Shown: in pieces, positions 62,418 to 64,000 of the stretch
Layout of the letters: each line of letters starts with the position of its first letter
Position numbering within the stretch: the first letter of the stretch is position 1
Origin: Conexibacter sp. DBS9H8
GTDB lineage: Bacteria > Actinomycetota > Thermoleophilia > Solirubrobacterales > Solirubrobacteraceae
Direction: 5' to 3'
DNA length: 64,000 nucleotides
Assembly (NCBI RefSeq): GCF_023330685.1
Contig: NZ_CP097128.1
Span: forward strand, 1,922,001 to 1,986,000
Made by a program: the position numbers and the translations under genes
The notes under the pieces: model-generated
What the model saw: the letters and a program-made list of their open reading frames with translations, nothing else
What the model was told of the DNA's origin: nothing
The model's database searches: none

Positions 62418-63811
62418 CAGTCGAGGCTTCGGAGCGGACCTGCGCCGGCTGTGGCGCCACGATCAAGCTGGGCGTCGCGTGCGCGCGCTGCGCCGCCCAC
62501 CTGGGGCGCCACGGGTGCTACCCGTCGCGTGGGGAGGCCGTGCTTGAACCGGTAGCCAGCGTCGAGCCAGACGGTAAGCCGATGCTCGCGGCGGTCGAGG
62601 CGGAGCCCTGCTGGCTCGACGGCACGCCGATGGACCCGGCAGCCGAGCGCCCTGAACCTGTTCCGAGGCTGCCGGGCTGGCCGTTTCTGCCCGACGCCGG
62701 CGCAGCGGTGCTGATCGTCGGGCCAAGTGGCGGGGGGAGATCCTCGCTCGTCCAAAGCTGCCTGTATGACCAAGCCGCCAAGGGGTTGCCGGCGTTGTAT
62801 TTGGGCTTCGAGGTCGGTGAAGCCGAGTTTCAGGCGCGTGCGGCGGCGCTCGCCGGCATCCGCGGCGACCGCATCGACGGGGAGCTGCGAGAACGGCTTG
62901 CGGTGATTCGTTACGCCGACCTAGGGGACGTGCTGGCTCGCGCGATGGCGGACCCGCGGGCATGGCGAGAAGGCATCGCCGCACGTGGCTATCGGGTGGT
63001 CGCAATCGACCCGCTGTCGGCCGTCGAGAGCGCGCTCGGCCTCGACTTTCAGTCTGGCGGCACGGACTTTCTCCGATTCTTCGACTCGCTCGTCCAGCCC
63101 TTGACGGCCGCGGGCGTCACGTGCGTTCTGCTCGACAACGTCGGCCACTCGCTCGAGGCCAAGTCGCGGGCCCGTGGGTCAAGCGCCAAGCTGGACCGAG
63201 CCGACCTGGCCTTTTCCTGCTCGACGGTGGCGTCTCCCGCTGGGCTCCGAATCAAGGCGGTCAAGGTCCGATCGACGCGGGCTGGCATCCGGCGCGACGA
63301 CGCTTGGATCTTCACCCGCGACGACCAGAAGGTCCGCGCCGAGGCCGGCGCCAGTGACGGAGGTGGCGAGGTCATCGGGTTCCGTCCGACGGGAGTCATG
63401 GAGCGGGTGAGCCGGCGCTTGGAGGAGGCCGACGGGGCACTGAGCAAGCGCACCGTGCGGTCTCTCGTCTCCGGGCGAGCGAGCGTCGTGGACCTTGCCG
63501 TGCACTGCCTCGTCAGTGACGGATTCGCGGCACGAGTGAGTGACGGATACGTGTCCCGACGACCCTTCCGTGAGGGTGACCGTGTCCCGGCCGATTCTGA
63601 GGACCGTGTCCGCGTGTCCGGGCGTGTCCCAGGCGTGTCCCGCGATGTGTCCCAAATCGCGCAGGGGGGTGTGTCCGGTGTGTCCCACCCTTTAAGAGGG
63701 GGGGACACACGGACACGCCCCCTCCCGTGCGGACGTTCGTGTGAGTGTGTTGACGGTGGGGAGGACCCCGTCGGCGGTGTGTGTCAGCGCTGCTTCGGAG
63801 CGATTCAGTGA
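62414..63811 (+). CDS. Rep-like RecA-fold ATPase with terminal zinc motifs
   Basis: A 465-aa protein. A zinc ribbon at the N-terminus has Cys10, Cys13, Cys23 and Cys26. A RecA-fold ATPase domain (about 90-310) has Walker A 'GPSGGGRSS' (residues 103-111, Arg109 in place of Lys) and Walker B ending at Asp199 ('VVAIDPLSA'). A winged-helix-like segment follows ('VDLAVHCLVSDGF', 'YVSRRPFREGD'), and the C-terminus has five Cys ('CGRSCECV', 'CQRCF'). The layout resembles RepA-like helicase loaders of plasmids and phages. The 3' part contains the GTGTCC repeats. GTG start coupled to the previous gene. Confidence 0.75.
   Translation: MTVEASERTCAGCGATIKLGVACARCAAHLGRHGCYPSRGEAVLEPVASVEPDGKPMLAAVEAEPCWLDGTPMDPAAERPEPVPRLPGWPFLPDAGAAVLIVGPSGGGRSSLVQSCLYDQAAKGLPALYLGFEVGEAEFQARAAALAGIRGDRIDGELRERLAVIRYADLGDVLARAMADPRAWREGIAARGYRVVAIDPLSAVESALGLDFQSGGTDFLRFFDSLVQPLTAAGVTCVLLDNVGHSLEAKSRARGSSAKLDRADLAFSCSTVASPAGLRIKAVKVRSTRAGIRRDDAWIFTRDDQKVRAEAGASDGGGEVIGFRPTGVMERVSRRLEEADGALSKRTVRSLVSGRASVVDLAVHCLVSDGFAARVSDGYVSRRPFREGDRVPADSEDRVRVSGRVPGVSRDVSQIAQGGVSGVSHPLRGGDTRTRPLPCGRSCECVDGGEDPVGGVCQRCFGAIQ
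63551..63716 (+). repeat. GTGTCC repeat cluster (iteron-like) in the Rep-like gene
   Basis: Nine direct copies of GTGTCC start at 63551, 63582, 63606, 63614, 63624, 63635, 63647, 63671 and 63680, and two inverted copies (GGACAC) at 63703 and 63711. Most are followed by C. They fall in two reading frames, so the repeat is at DNA level. A hairpin (63678-63710) links the last direct copy to the first inverted copy: TGTGTCCC pairs with GGGACACA. Confidence 0.8.
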
Positions 63812-63984
63812 AGCCGCCTCTCGCATCGCTCCCTCACCGGTCGGGCGACTCGCCGGTCCGGAATGTGCTCGGCGGCTGGCTCGGCCTCGAGGTCCCGCAG
63901 CCGCCACGCCAGCGGAACCGGAGCAAGGCTGCCTATCGGAAGACGAGCCGCCGGCGGCCACGGGCGGAGGTGAAGTCGTCGTGA
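63808..63984 (+). CDS. Small basic hypothetical protein
   Basis: A 58-aa Arg/Pro-rich protein ('RNRSKAAYRKTSRRRPRAEV') with no recognised domain. The GTG overlaps the stop of the Rep-like gene (GTGA), and its own stop overlaps the next start (GTGA), so it is part of the same coupled operon. Its composition suggests nucleic-acid binding, but this is weak. Confidence 0.5.
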   Translation: MKPPLASLPHRSGDSPVRNVLGGWLGLEVPQPPRQRNRSKAAYRKTSRRRPRAEVKSS

Positions 63985-64000
63985 GCACCGACGGATGGCG
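63981..64000 (+). CDS. Start of a further operon gene, cut by the window end
   Basis: GTG at 63981 overlaps the preceding TGA by 4 nt and begins 'MSTDGW'. Only six codons are visible, so no function can be given. Confidence 0.4.

Noticed and set aside
63551..63716. GTGTCC cluster considered as a CRISPR array
   Set aside because: Unit is 6-7 bp with irregular spacing of 8-31 bp inside a coding gene; CRISPR repeats are 24-40 bp with regular unique spacers.

Overview
The window is a GC-rich actinobacterial chromosome segment. The gene content suggests a deep-branching class such as Thermoleophilia (Solirubrobacterales and relatives), but this is inferred from memory of gene content and not from a search. 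The clues are the order rpmE-DUF1385-prfA-prmC-sua5-glyA-wecA-atp, three F420 genes, a six-gene mce operon, a discrete FAS-II cluster, and many genes whose -10 box lies 6-7 nt before the start codon (leaderless transcripts).

Layout. 1-1665: end of a ParA/MinD ATPase overlapping ftsZ, whose product has an unusually long N-terminal extension. 1680-12829: two methyltransferases, a GH57 branching enzyme and a hexapeptide acyltransferase, followed by thiolase, a HAD phosphatase, etfB, etfA and the ETF:quinone oxidoreductase. This resembles the mycobacterial neighbourhood that makes methylglucose lipopolysaccharide next to fixA/fixB. 12937-22744: translation and cell-envelope housekeeping genes, a cation antiporter, and an MFS-MerR operon with an operator-like dyad. 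23053-30205: complete F1Fo ATP synthase (atpI-like, BEFHAGDC) with a short epsilon subunit. 30223-33510: nucleotide-sugar genes and a degenerate phosphosugar-isomerase relative. 33537-36678: a small MerR regulator behind a clear dyad, then S-adenosylhomocysteinase and an archaeal-type paralogue with altered catalytic residues. 36749-46953: ROK kinase, six coupled MCE proteins with no permease or ATPase beside them, and a six-cysteine secreted protein. 47093-52113: FAS-II cluster fabD-fabH-fabG-acpP-fabF-fabI. 52127-60060: DMT transporter, cofE/cofC/cofD on the minus strand, HMG-CoA lyase with a carboxylase beta subunit, a membrane protein related to M28 peptidases but lacking their metal ligands, and an inositol-phosphatase family gene.

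60087-64000: tRNA-Leu(CAA), a strong terminator, tandem repeats, then an apparent integrated element (HicAB, Xre and excisionase-like DNA-binding proteins, a Rep-like ATPase). The 3' end of the Rep-like gene carries a cluster of GTGTCC repeats that looks like an iteron-type origin or control site. The integrase and far attachment site would lie beyond the window.

The main candidates for undescribed biology are the SAH-hydrolase paralogue under MerR control, the permease-less mce operon with its secreted partner, and the repeat array in the Rep-like gene.
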